The notes under the pieces: model-generated | Told to the model about the DNA's origin: nothing | Seen by the model: only the letters and a program-made list of their open reading frames with translations | Databases searched by the model: none | Shown: positions 53,703-62,072 of the stretch, piece by piece | Layout: every line of letters begins with the position of its first letter | Numbering within the stretch: position 1 is the first letter of the stretch | Position numbers and translations under genes: made by a program | Origin: Prevotella sp. UBA2444 | GTDB taxonomy: Bacteria; Bacteroidota; Bacteroidia; Bacteroidales; Bacteroidaceae | Length of the DNA: 63,303 nt | Reading direction: 5' to 3' | Assembly (NCBI GenBank): GCA_002342665.1 | Contig: DDQK01000010.1 | Location: 65,917 to 129,219 of the forward strand

Positions 53703-54682
53703 TTGTGTGTTATCCATTTCCAATGCCATTCCATTAGTCGTAAATACAAGTATGGGGCATTATTAAGCAGTAGTGATTCAATTCTTCTTTTTAGACTATG
53801 CCTGAATTTTAATTTTGGCACATTGCTGCACAAGCAGCAGACAACTTCTTTCCTGTCTTTTGATGATTTAACCGAATGCAACATGGCGTAGAAAAGATAT
53901 GAGAAGGATGTGTATATGTCCTCTTCCAACTTATATAGTATCTCCTTTGAAAGGCCATCAATCTTCCTTAATTCGTAAGTTTTCCCAATCGCTATACAAA
54001 GATCCATGGCTTTGTTCTTGTTGAAGGAAAAAGTAATAGATTCGTGACCTATCCTGTATATATACAAAAGCCAATTGGTTTTAATACAATTCTTAGCCTT
54101 GATAAAAATTTCGTGAATAAAGGGTATGTCTTCGTATCGGATATCTGGAACAAACGAGATTTGTTCACGTCGTAAAAAATCCTTATTTAATAATATCCTC
54201 CAAATATAGCATTCATTTGGATTGAGATTTTCTATGAACAGTTGCTCTCCGGTTTTTTCTTCATATTGGAATGTTTGATATGTTCCATTAAATCTTAAAA
54301 TATCTTCATCATTCATCCTATAATAATCTGCAACAACGAAATCGGGTTTTTTCTCAAAAGCAATTTCCAATAATTTAGGAAGACTATTCTCAATTAACAA
54401 ATCATCTGAATCCATCAACAGGATGTATTCTCCTTGAGCTTTGGCCATGCCATTATTTCGTGCAATAGAAATTCCTTGGTTTTCTTGATCGATGATGATA
54501 ATATTTCTGTGTAGCTGGAGAATGTCTGAAATTACTTCCATACTCTTATCTTTTGTTCCATCATTTACTATTATTACCTCGAAGCACTCTTCGTCAAGTC
54601 CTTGGCGAAAAACACTTTCGATACATGATCTTATGTAATTTTCCGTATTATAGACTGGTATTATGATACTTAATTGTTTCAT
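53687..54682 (-). CDS. Glycosyltransferase, GT2 family
   Basis: 331 residues from ATG 54682 (MKQLSIIIPVYNTENYIRSC); the longer frame to 54817 crosses the promoter. GT-A motifs: EVIIVNDGTKDKS, NQGISIARNNGMAKAQGEYI, LLMDSDDLLIEN (DxD type). EKTGEQLFIENLNPNECYIWR is shared with the GT2 at 59141, a paralog on the opposite strand. AT-rich. Next to the GT4 at 52581, with the same partner type as in the second copy (57894/59141). Acceptor unknown. Confidence 0.88.
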   Translation of the reverse strand: MKQLSIIIPVYNTENYIRSCIESVFRQGLDEECFEVIIVNDGTKDKSMEVISDILQLHRNIIIIDQENQGISIARNNGMAKAQGEYILLMDSDDLLIENSLPKLLEIAFEKKPDFVVADYYRMNDEDILRFNGTYQTFQYEEKTGEQLFIENLNPNECYIWRILLNKDFLRREQISFVPDIRYEDIPFIHEIFIKAKNCIKTNWLLYIYRIGHESITFSFNKNKAMDLCIAIGKTYELRKIDGLSKEILYKLEEDIYTSFSYLFYAMLHSVKSSKDRKEVVCCLCSNVPKLKFRHSLKRRIESLLLNNAPYLYLRLMEWHWKWITHNHKTE

Positions 54683-54713
54683 TGTTTGGTCGTTGATGTG
54701 AAGTATTTGTAAG

Positions 54714-54744
54714 CAAAGGTATATAAAATTATCGATTCTGCAAA
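54714..54744 (-). promoter_or_regulatory. Promoter for the GT2 at 53687
   Basis: On the minus strand TTTG (54741-54744), 19 bases, TACCTTTG (54714-54721). Divergent from the next promoter. Confidence 0.75.
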
Positions 54745-54760
54745 TTTTTTTTGGATAAAA

Positions 54761-54792
54761 TTTGGTCGTATAGCAGAAAATGTGTATCTTCG
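54761..54792 (+). promoter_or_regulatory. Promoter for the GT2-GT4-GT2 unit at 54816
   Basis: TTTG (54761-54764), 20 bases, TATCTTCG (54785-54792); one base differs from the TTTG end of the consensus. Confidence 0.65.
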
Positions 54793-54815
54793 CGGATAAA
54801 TAGATTTGGAAACTC

Positions 54816-55850
54816 ATGGATTACGAGGTTACGATAGGCATACCTGTATACAATGTAGAGAAATATGTCCGAAGGATGATGGACTCTGCATTATCACAAA
54901 CTTTTGAAAGCATTGAGTTCTTGGTACTTGATGATTGTGGTACGGATGGCTCCATGGATATTATCCGCGAATATCAGAAAATCCACCCGCGTGGCAAAGA
55001 CATACGTATCGTCTGCCAACCGCAGAACGGAGGGCTTGGAAGAGCTCGAAATCGGATTATTGAGGAATGTAGGACTACGTATCTATATCATCTTGATGCC
55101 GACGATGCCATAGCTCCCAACACAATACAAATTTTGTATGAAAATGCCAAAAAATATGATGCGGATATTGTGTATGGCTCGTTTGAGAGGATTGAGGAAT
55201 TTGATGATTCTGTCGTCCATCGTGAGAGTTCTTACGCTTTCAGGACATTCTCCAAGGAACACGAGTTTGCCGACTGTACGTATAGTGACTATGGCTTCTT
55301 AGAGGCCAGTACCTGTAACTTTCTGATTAAGACAGAAATCTATTTGAAAAACCATATTCGCCATAAGCCGGTCAATTATTGGGAAGACTTCTCAACAACG
55401 ATCGACTTGCCAACTTATGTCACTCGCGTGGTCATGCTGCCCGACATCACCTATTATTATTATTGCCGGTATGGTACCACCTCTAATTATGCCAAGCGCA
55501 GCCATATTGACAAGTCTGAAATTCAAAAAACCATTGATGCAATGGCTTTGGTGAAGCAGGATTCTGATCGTGTAAAGCCATTCCCGTATTTCCATAAACG
55601 CATGTATAAGGTCATGATGACACATTTTTATATGGCTTGTTCTATATTGAAGTATGAAAAGATTATCACACCTGGTTTTTCATATAAGGAGATCCGCGAT
55701 GTGCTTCGCTCTCCGCTTTCCCTCTCCGAAACTCTCCATCTGAAGGGCTGGATTATGAAAAACTTTGCCCTGTATCTTTTGGGGGTAATGCCACCCTTTC
55801 TGTCTGTTGCACTCATAAGATTGATAGGAAAAAGAAAACATCTGATTTGA
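54816..55850 (+). CDS. Glycosyltransferase, GT2 family
   Basis: 344 residues. VTIGIPVYNVEKYVRRMM, LVLDDCGTDGSMD, YLYHLDADDAIAPN (DxD) show a GT-A inverting transferase. Paralog of the GT2 at 49715: both have DSALSQTF/MSALSQTF, the HPRG motif after the first helix and the LSLSE/LSLSD C-terminal tail. First gene of a unit with the GT4 at 55889 (38 bases away) and the GT2 at 57025. Same GT2-GT4 pairing as around 48557-49715 but in the reverse order. Confidence 0.88.
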   Translation: MDYEVTIGIPVYNVEKYVRRMMDSALSQTFESIEFLVLDDCGTDGSMDIIREYQKIHPRGKDIRIVCQPQNGGLGRARNRIIEECRTTYLYHLDADDAIAPNTIQILYENAKKYDADIVYGSFERIEEFDDSVVHRESSYAFRTFSKEHEFADCTYSDYGFLEASTCNFLIKTEIYLKNHIRHKPVNYWEDFSTTIDLPTYVTRVVMLPDITYYYYCRYGTTSNYAKRSHIDKSEIQKTIDAMALVKQDSDRVKPFPYFHKRMYKVMMTHFYMACSILKYEKIITPGFSYKEIRDVLRSPLSLSETLHLKGWIMKNFALYLLGVMPPFLSVALIRLIGKRKHLI

Positions 55851-55888
55851 CATGTGCTAGTTTCGTTTACATTGTTTAGCCTAATAAT

Positions 55889-57013
55889 ATGAGAGTGGTA
55901 TATATAGCGAAGGTGTTTGCCGAGTGGGGGGGATTAGAGCGTGTATGGACAGACAAACTGAATGCACTTTCTGGGATTCCAGACTATGAGGTGTGGTTGG
56001 TGACAACTGACCAGGGTGATCATCTTTACCCTTATCCTTTTAATCCAAATGTGCATTTGATAGATTTGAATATTCGTTTTTCTCAGCAATACAAGTATGG
56101 CATTCTCAGACGTTATTTAACAAGGGCTCGCCTGATATTGATATTTAAAAAACGTTTACAATTGCTATTGGCTCAAATCCATCCAGACATCTTAGTGACA
56201 AATTCTTCTGATTATGTGGTCATGCTGAATCGTTGGCGGAAAGGAATATCCTTGGTCGTGGAGTGTCATGGTATTTATGATCGCCCATTTCATATGGATA
56301 GGACGACATGGCAGAAGCGTATTAAATCATGGTTTTATTATCGCTCGATGGCTAAGGCCGACCGGATAGTGGCGCTTACTTGTAAGGATGCTGATAAATG
56401 GTTGAGAATTAATCCTTCGGCACGTTTCATTCCTGATGTGGTTCATGAGAACACCTCTAATGCTATTAGCGATTGCCGTAATAAACGTGTCATTTTTGTG
56501 GGCAGAGTTGATAGCCAGAAAGGATACCGGTATCTATCCGCAATATGGAAGATAGTAGGGCAGATGCATCCCGATTGGCGACTTGACCTGTATGGTGAGG
56601 GTGTTGACAAGGTAGAAAATCAAAATCTTATTCCCAAAGGAGAAAATGTGTTCGCCCATCCTCAGACCCCTGATATCATGGACAGATATAGGGAGAGTTC
56701 CATCTTAGTCTTGACTTCTGTCTATGAACCTTTCGGCTTGGTCATGGCTGAAGCGATGAGTTGTGGCGTGCCTGTGGTTGCCTTCGATTGCCCCTACGGT
56801 CCATCTGAAATCATCACCGATGGTGAGAATGGATTCCTGGTGGACTGTTTCGATGTGGAAGCCTTTGCAGGAAAGGTGTGCCAACTGATAGAAGATGAGG
56901 GCATGAGGCTGCGGATGGGAAGGAACGCTATCAGTTCAGTGCAACGGTTCTCTAAAGATAAGATTATACCGCAATGGCAACATCTGTTTGAAAGTGTAGT
57001 TAGGAATAAATAA
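55889..57013 (+). CDS. Glycosyltransferase, GT4 family (CPxGP subgroup)
   Basis: 374 residues. AKVFAEWGGLERVWTDKLNAL is the acceptor opening; YEPFGLVMAEAMSCGVPVV the donor motif (E-x7-E); CPYGPSEIITDGENGFLVD the subgroup motif. In place of the usual GGxERV the sequence has GGLERVW. No membrane anchor. Twelve bases before the GT2 at 57025. Retaining transferase; sugar unknown. Confidence 0.88.
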   Translation: MRVVYIAKVFAEWGGLERVWTDKLNALSGIPDYEVWLVTTDQGDHLYPYPFNPNVHLIDLNIRFSQQYKYGILRRYLTRARLILIFKKRLQLLLAQIHPDILVTNSSDYVVMLNRWRKGISLVVECHGIYDRPFHMDRTTWQKRIKSWFYYRSMAKADRIVALTCKDADKWLRINPSARFIPDVVHENTSNAISDCRNKRVIFVGRVDSQKGYRYLSAIWKIVGQMHPDWRLDLYGEGVDKVENQNLIPKGENVFAHPQTPDIMDRYRESSILVLTSVYEPFGLVMAEAMSCGVPVVAFDCPYGPSEIITDGENGFLVDCFDVEAFAGKVCQLIEDEGMRLRMGRNAISSVQRFSKDKIIPQWQHLFESVVRNK

Positions 57014-57024
57014 TTTGACTGAGT

Positions 57025-57879
57025 ATGGCATGGTATGATAAATACATGACTGTGTATGGGAAACCCTTCAATGAGGTGCCAGAGGAGATAATTAATGGTA
57101 CACGCGAGAGGCTGGCTGCTTTGCAGAGTGACGAACCATTGGCATCCATTGTCGTGATAGGCTATAATGAAGAGACTCATCTGCAGGCCTGTCTTTGGGC
57201 CATCAGCGAGATTCAATGTAAGTATCCTGTGGAAATCATAGGCGTAGACAATGACTCCAAGGACCGGACAGCTGAGATTTATGCCAAGTCTGGCATCCCG
57301 TATTATACCGAGTATCAGCACTCTTGCGGCTATGCCCGGCGTTGTGGACTACAGCACGCCAAGGGTAAGTATTATTTCGATGTAGACAGTGATACGCTGT
57401 ATCCCCCTATGTATTATGAATTGATGATAGAACAGCTGATGCGGCCTGGAGTTGTTGCGGTGTCAGCTACTTGGAGTTATTTCCCTGATGCTAATCATAG
57501 CCGTCTGAGTCTGAGGCTGTATGAATTGTGCCGCGACCTCTTTCTGTGGATTCAGCATTTCAAGCGTCCGGAGTTGAGCGTGCGTGGCTTGGTTTTTGCC
57601 TATCATGCTGAGTATGGGCGCAAGGAGGGTTACCGTGTGGATATTATCCGTGGTGAGGACGGCTCGATGGCTTTGGCGTTGAAGAAGTATGGACGTATCA
57701 GCTTTGTCCGTGACCGTCGTTGTAGGGCAGTGACAGGCTACGGCACCATTGGCAGCCAGTCAATGTGGAAAAGCTTTGTCAATAGCGTGAAGATACAAGG
57801 CAAGGGGCTTTCCCGGATTTTCTTTCGAAAAGATCATTATGAAGACAGCGAGGATAATTTGGTCAGGTACAATGATTAA
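57025..57879 (+). CDS. Glycosyltransferase, GT2 family
   Basis: 284 residues, shorter than the other GT2 genes and of a different subgroup. ASIVVIGYNEETHLQACLWAI and VDNDSKDRTAEI mark the nucleotide-binding start; YYFDVDSDTLYPPMYYE is the DxD region; IRGEDGSMALALKKYGRI is a conserved ED motif of the acceptor side. The tail GSQSMWKSFVNSVKIQGKG is basic. 14 bases before the interrupted GT4. Function in the cluster as above, substrate unknown. Confidence 0.85.
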   Translation: MAWYDKYMTVYGKPFNEVPEEIINGTRERLAALQSDEPLASIVVIGYNEETHLQACLWAISEIQCKYPVEIIGVDNDSKDRTAEIYAKSGIPYYTEYQHSCGYARRCGLQHAKGKYYFDVDSDTLYPPMYYELMIEQLMRPGVVAVSATWSYFPDANHSRLSLRLYELCRDLFLWIQHFKRPELSVRGLVFAYHAEYGRKEGYRVDIIRGEDGSMALALKKYGRISFVRDRRCRAVTGYGTIGSQSMWKSFVNSVKIQGKGLSRIFFRKDHYEDSEDNLVRYND

Positions 57880-57893
57880 AGATAATTATCAAT

Positions 57894-59015
57894 ATGAAAA
57901 TAGTGTTTTTATTACGTTCCCTTACTTTATCAGGAGGAATAGAACGAGTTTTTGTGGATAAAGCTAATTGGTTAGCTGAACAAGGGCATGATGTGCTGTT
58001 TTTAACCTTGGAGCAAGGTGCACATTCCTTATCGTTTGCTCTGAATAGTCTTGTGGAATACCGTGACTTGGATTGTCGGTATTTCACTCTTTATCGATAC
58101 GGAATCTTTAAACGCCTTATTAAGACTGTTCAGATGAAATGCCGTTTCTATAAAAGACTTTAGCAGATAATAACAAATTATCGGCCAAAGGCAGTAATTG
58201 TACCTCATAATTTGACACAGTTTTATGGCAGTTTATTATTGCTATGTTCATCAGGCCCCATTGTGGTTGAAAACCATAGCGCGTATGTTGAGTTTATGGC
58301 AAAGACTCATAGCACTAAAGATATCATTTACCAGTTTATATATAAGTTATTAGTTAAAAGGTGCAGCCTGGTATTGTCTCTTACTAAGAAAGATGCGGAT
58401 TTTTGGCGAAACTATAATCCTAATGTGAAAGTTGTTCCAAATCCTCTCACCATCTATCCTGAGAATGTGGAGAAATCAAAATGCGAGAACAGAATTATAT
58501 GTGTCGGCAGACTTAATTCTGTGAAGAGATGGAATCGGCTCATAGATGCTTTTTCGTTATTATCAGCTAAATATCCGGAATGGCGTGTCGATATTTATGG
58601 AGATGGAGATGACAAAGAGTCATTAAAAGCCCAAATTTCGAATGCAGGCTTAATAGATAGAATAATCATACATCCGCCAACCAAAGATATTTATAAAGAG
58701 TATATGCAGAGTCAGTTTCTGGTACTATCCTCTGATTGCGAGGGCTTCTCGCTCGTACTTGCTGAAGCCATGGCTTGTGGTATTCCTGTCGTATCGACAG
58801 ACTGTCCTTTCGGCCCTTCTGAAATCATCGACGATGGAACTACAGGCTTGCTTTCAAAGATGGATGTCAATTATTTGGCTGAAAAGATGGAGTGGATGAT
58901 TACTCATGAGAAAGAGCGTAAACAGATGGGAGAAAAAGCACATGCCGCTGCTGCAAAATATAAGAAGGGCGTAATCATGAAACAGTGGGAACAGGCTTAT
59001 CTTTCTGTTCTCTAA
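57894..59015 (+). pseudogene. GT4 glycosyltransferase (CPxGP subgroup) interrupted by one in-frame amber codon
   Basis: The frame is open from ATG 57894 for 89 codons (MKIVFLLRSLTLSGGIERVF), stops at TAG 58161-58163, and continues in the same frame to TAA at 59013-59015, 374 codons including the stop, the same length as the intact paralog at 52581-53702. The paralog has KRLH where this has KRL-stop. The rest keeps GRLNSVKRWNRL, CEGFSLVLAEAMACGIPVV and CPFGPSEIIDDGTTGLLS. So one base substitution inactivated it, with no other damage, which points to a recent event. A second start (TTG 58212) could give a 267-residue C-terminal piece. Sequencing error or read-through cannot be excluded. Confidence 0.85.
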
Positions 59016-59090
59016 TTCGACCAACGTCCTTGCAAATAGTCAGGCTTCAGAGCAAAATGTCGAATGAATTTGAAAAATTTCTCATGAAAA

Positions 59091-59122
59091 TTTGGGTAAT
59101 AGAGAATTAATTCGTATTTTTG
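59091..59122 (+). promoter_or_regulatory. Promoter for the GT2 at 59141
   Basis: TTTG (59091-59094), 20 bases, TATTTTTG (59115-59122). It covers an upstream in-frame TTG at 59120, so ATG 59141 is the start. Confidence 0.75.
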
Positions 59123-59140
59123 CAAACAAACCAACATGAG

Positions 59141-60139
59141 ATGATTAATTTGTCCGTCATAGTTCCTGTATATAACGTCGAGAGTTATATCCGTCCCTGT
59201 TTTGAAAGCCTATTCAAGCAGGGCTTGGATGATGGTGATTTTGAGGTGATTATTGTCAATGATGGCACACCAGACAGGAGCATGGAGATGATTGCCGACA
59301 TTGTCGGCCAACACAATAATATCACTGTTATTAACCAGAAAAATCAAGGCCTGTCCGTTGCCCGCAACAATGGCATAGCTGCAGCCAAAGGAGAATACAT
59401 ACTCATGCCCGACTCTGATGACATCCTGATAGAATATAGCCTCAAACCGCTTCTTGAAAGAGCCTTGGAGTCAAAAGTCGACCTGCTTGTGGCCGACTTC
59501 ATAGCCATGAATGATCAGGAGATCGGGGCGAAGCAGCATCTCGCCCTCCGGCAGCCAGAGCCTGTCTTTGTTGAAAAGACAGGCAGGCAGTTGTTCTTGG
59601 AAGACCTTAATCCGTATCATTGCTACGTCTGGAGAACTCTATACAGACGCGAGTTTCTTATTTCGCAGAATTTGTCTTTTTACCCAGGCATACGGTATCA
59701 AGACGTGCCATTCACTCATGAATGTTATTTTAAGGCCCAAAGATGTATTAGGACCAATATATCTCTAAACGTATATCGGAAATGGCCTGGCTCAGCAACC
59801 AACGCTTATAAAATTGAAAATGCAAAGGACTTCATCATTGCTATTGGACTGACATGGAAGCTGAGAAATATTGATGGGTTTTCATCCGACATGTTGTATA
59901 AGTTGGAAGAAGATGTTTATGTATCTTTCCGTCTATTGATTTATAACATTCTGGGTTTCTGTAAACAAAAGTCAGAGAGAGAAGGGCTGATGGATTATTT
60001 GAACATTCATGCTCCAGATCTGAATTTTACCCATAGTTTCCTTCAGCGGCTTATAACCATGATGATAAAGCGGATGCCGCACACCTTCATAAACTTATAT
60101 TATAAATATGCTCAGATTGCTTTCAGAAAAAGCCCTTAG
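59141..60139 (+). CDS. Glycosyltransferase, GT2 family
   Basis: 332 residues from ATG 59141 (MINLSVIVPVYNVESYIRP). EVIIVNDGTPDRSME, NQGLSVARNNGIAAAKGEYI and LMPDSDDILIEY are the GT-A motifs. EKTGRQLFLEDLNPYHCYVWR and the following IRYQDVPFTHECYF are shared with the GT2 at 53687. With the broken GT4 it forms the second copy of a GT4/GT2 module, here with both on the plus strand. 33 bases to the acyltransferase gene. Confidence 0.88.
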   Translation: MINLSVIVPVYNVESYIRPCFESLFKQGLDDGDFEVIIVNDGTPDRSMEMIADIVGQHNNITVINQKNQGLSVARNNGIAAAKGEYILMPDSDDILIEYSLKPLLERALESKVDLLVADFIAMNDQEIGAKQHLALRQPEPVFVEKTGRQLFLEDLNPYHCYVWRTLYRREFLISQNLSFYPGIRYQDVPFTHECYFKAQRCIRTNISLNVYRKWPGSATNAYKIENAKDFIIAIGLTWKLRNIDGFSSDMLYKLEEDVYVSFRLLIYNILGFCKQKSEREGLMDYLNIHAPDLNFTHSFLQRLITMMIKRMPHTFINLYYKYAQIAFRKSP

Positions 60140-60172
60140 CATTTGGAGAAGATAGATGAATAGTAATATATC

Positions 60173-61180
60173 ATGGAGGATACTAAAAGATTTGACGAGA
60201 TATCTATCATGCGCGTCATGGCAATGACGATGATTATTGCCTTTCATAGCCTATGCTTCTATAGTGGACGATGGACGTATATGGGAGCCATTGATGTTCC
60301 CTTCTGGTCGAGTGTGGCCAATTTCCTGAACGAGATAGACCTGAATATGTTCGTCTTTATTTCTGGATATTTGTATGGTTATCTGTATATCTTCAGGAAT
60401 AAGTACAGGCATCCTACAGAAGTCATCCGCAACAAGGTACTGCGTCTGTTGCTGCCTTATTGCTTGTGGGGTGTATTCATGGTGGTTGTATTCCCTTTTT
60501 ATAGTTTACCGCAGATGCTTTACGGTGTAAGCCATGTGTGGTTTCTATTGATGCTTTTCTGGGTATTCACGATGACGGTCGTTCTTCAGCTGCTCAATGC
60601 TCAGCGTCTTAAGTTTACACGAGGTCTGGGACTGACTCTTATTGTAGTAGGCTACGTGTTTGGGGCAGTTTTTGTGAAGTTCGTCAATCCTGACGATTTC
60701 CTGTGTCTTTCCAGAAGTTCGTATTATTTTGTTGCCTTTATGGTTGGCTATCTGTGTGCCAAGCTCCAGGTAGGGTGGATGATGCCTGGTTCTTCGTTTC
60801 TTGTGTTGCCTGTAGCAGTAGCCGTCTTGATCTTGCTGATACATTATCGCCTGTTTCTGCCTTATTCTGTTGGCAGGTTGATGATGTCGATTTGCTCATA
60901 CGCCATTTGCGTTTCGCTGCTTATCATTTTGAGCAAGACGACGATATCTACGGGAACACGGAGATATATCCAATTGGTAGAGCGGCTCAGTATGGGCATC
61001 TATATTTTCAATCAGATAGCGATGGCCAGCGTGTTCTCTATTCCTGTGCTGCACGAGTGGTTTGAGATGCACTGGATAGTTGGGCCTTTCATCCTGTTCC
61101 TGATTGGTTTTTTTCCTCCGATGTTGCTTTCCTATATATTCAACAGGAATAAGCATCTGAGTTGGATGATTGGCAGCTGA
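60173..61180 (+). CDS. Acyltransferase family 3 membrane protein
   Basis: 335 residues with about ten predicted helices. RVMAMTMIIAFHSLCFYSG carries the N-terminal His typical of the Acyltransferase_3/OafA type; DLNMFVFISGYLYGYL is the second conserved block. These enzymes transfer acetyl or other acyl groups to sugars of surface glycans from the cytoplasmic to the periplasmic side. Follows the GT2 gene in the same direction by 33 bases. Convergent with the SGNH gene. Confidence 0.88.
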   Translation: MEDTKRFDEISIMRVMAMTMIIAFHSLCFYSGRWTYMGAIDVPFWSSVANFLNEIDLNMFVFISGYLYGYLYIFRNKYRHPTEVIRNKVLRLLLPYCLWGVFMVVVFPFYSLPQMLYGVSHVWFLLMLFWVFTMTVVLQLLNAQRLKFTRGLGLTLIVVGYVFGAVFVKFVNPDDFLCLSRSSYYFVAFMVGYLCAKLQVGWMMPGSSFLVLPVAVAVLILLIHYRLFLPYSVGRLMMSICSYAICVSLLIILSKTTISTGTRRYIQLVERLSMGIYIFNQIAMASVFSIPVLHEWFEMHWIVGPFILFLIGFFPPMLLSYIFNRNKHLSWMIGS

Positions 61181-61191
61181 AGCATATTCGC

Positions 61192-62061
61192 TCAGTGCCT
61201 TTTGGCGTAGTCGTTGATGATTTCTGTAGCGATGCAGGAGTCCAGTTTTTGATAGCCGCCAAGGTTCAGGTGAAGATGGTCCTCGAGGAACATGGTTTCG
61301 TCGAGGCATCCTTTCGGGTTCCACTGCTTTGCTGTGATGTAGAGGACACTGTCCTTCAACTGATAGCTCGCCAGCATATCAGTCAGTGCCTTCTGATAGT
61401 CAGTGCCTTCATTGTTGAACGTACCCGTCATTACAGAACGGATACGGTAGAACCAGCGTTCGCGGAATCGTATACGGTGATACGGTTCCTTGAAGTTGAC
61501 AGTCGGAATCTCCATAACCACCGGGCGTATCCCATTATGCAATAGCAGGTTGATGATTAGTCTAAGGTTTTCTGCAAAGAAGGAGGTCTGGCGCATGTAC
61601 GTCACATCATTGATGCCCGCAAAGATGACACAGTAGTCCGGATGTGCTTCTATCAGTGGTTGTGTGCATCTGTCTTGTTCGTATGAGTGCTCGATAGTCT
61701 TGTCTTCAAACATGAAGTAATAGATTTCCTTGCTCAGTGCCCCCTTCTTGCCCCGTGTCTCTGTCTTGACGGGAATGCTGGTAATCTTTTCCGCAGCGTT
61801 AGCGATAATCGTATCCCCCGACAGGCTGGTGTGATAGTCTGCCCAGCTATCCCCGATGATGGCAATGCGCAGCGTGTCGTCATCGTGTCTTGGTGGTATA
61901 TCGTAGGGCGGCAGTTCTTCGGGTACGTAATAGAAGATATAGAGGGGAGCCAGGAAATACGTGGCCAAGCCAAGTACAGATATAATTGCAAGGCCCCACA
62001 AAATGCGTTTGGCATGTTTAAGGGATCTGCTCGGTGCGTCTGGCTGTATTCTTGGTCTCAT
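61192..62061 (-). CDS. Membrane-anchored SGNH/GDSL hydrolase
   Basis: 289 residues from ATG 62061 (MRPRIQPDAPSRSLK). A membrane anchor follows (ILWGLAIISVLGLATYFLAPLYIFYY, about 20-45), so the catalytic domain faces the periplasm. Blocks: AIIGDSWADYH (Ser of GDSL), VIFAGINDVTY (Asn of block III), and DHLHLN near the C-terminus (Asp, His). May add or remove acyl esters on glycan. 11 bases after the upstream acyltransferase gene, so one transcript; such acyltransferase-SGNH pairs are known in O-acetylation of surface polymers. Longer frame from 62202 would overlap the acyltransferase and is rejected. Confidence 0.86.
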   Translation of the reverse strand: MRPRIQPDAPSRSLKHAKRILWGLAIISVLGLATYFLAPLYIFYYVPEELPPYDIPPRHDDDTLRIAIIGDSWADYHTSLSGDTIIANAAEKITSIPVKTETRGKKGALSKEIYYFMFEDKTIEHSYEQDRCTQPLIEAHPDYCVIFAGINDVTYMRQTSFFAENLRLIINLLLHNGIRPVVMEIPTVNFKEPYHRIRFRERWFYRIRSVMTGTFNNEGTDYQKALTDMLASYQLKDSVLYITAKQWNPKGCLDETMFLEDHLHLNLGGYQKLDSCIATEIINDYAKRH

Positions 62062-62072
62062 GGTGCTCGTTA

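Noticed and set aside
54683..54817. Longer start of the GT2 gene at 54817
   Set aside because: The extension crosses a consensus promoter and lacks family similarity; ATG 54682 gives the standard GT2 N-terminus.
58161..58163. TAG as pyrrolysine codon
   Set aside because: No pyl genes are visible, the family is not known to use pyrrolysine, and the intact paralog has an ordinary residue here.
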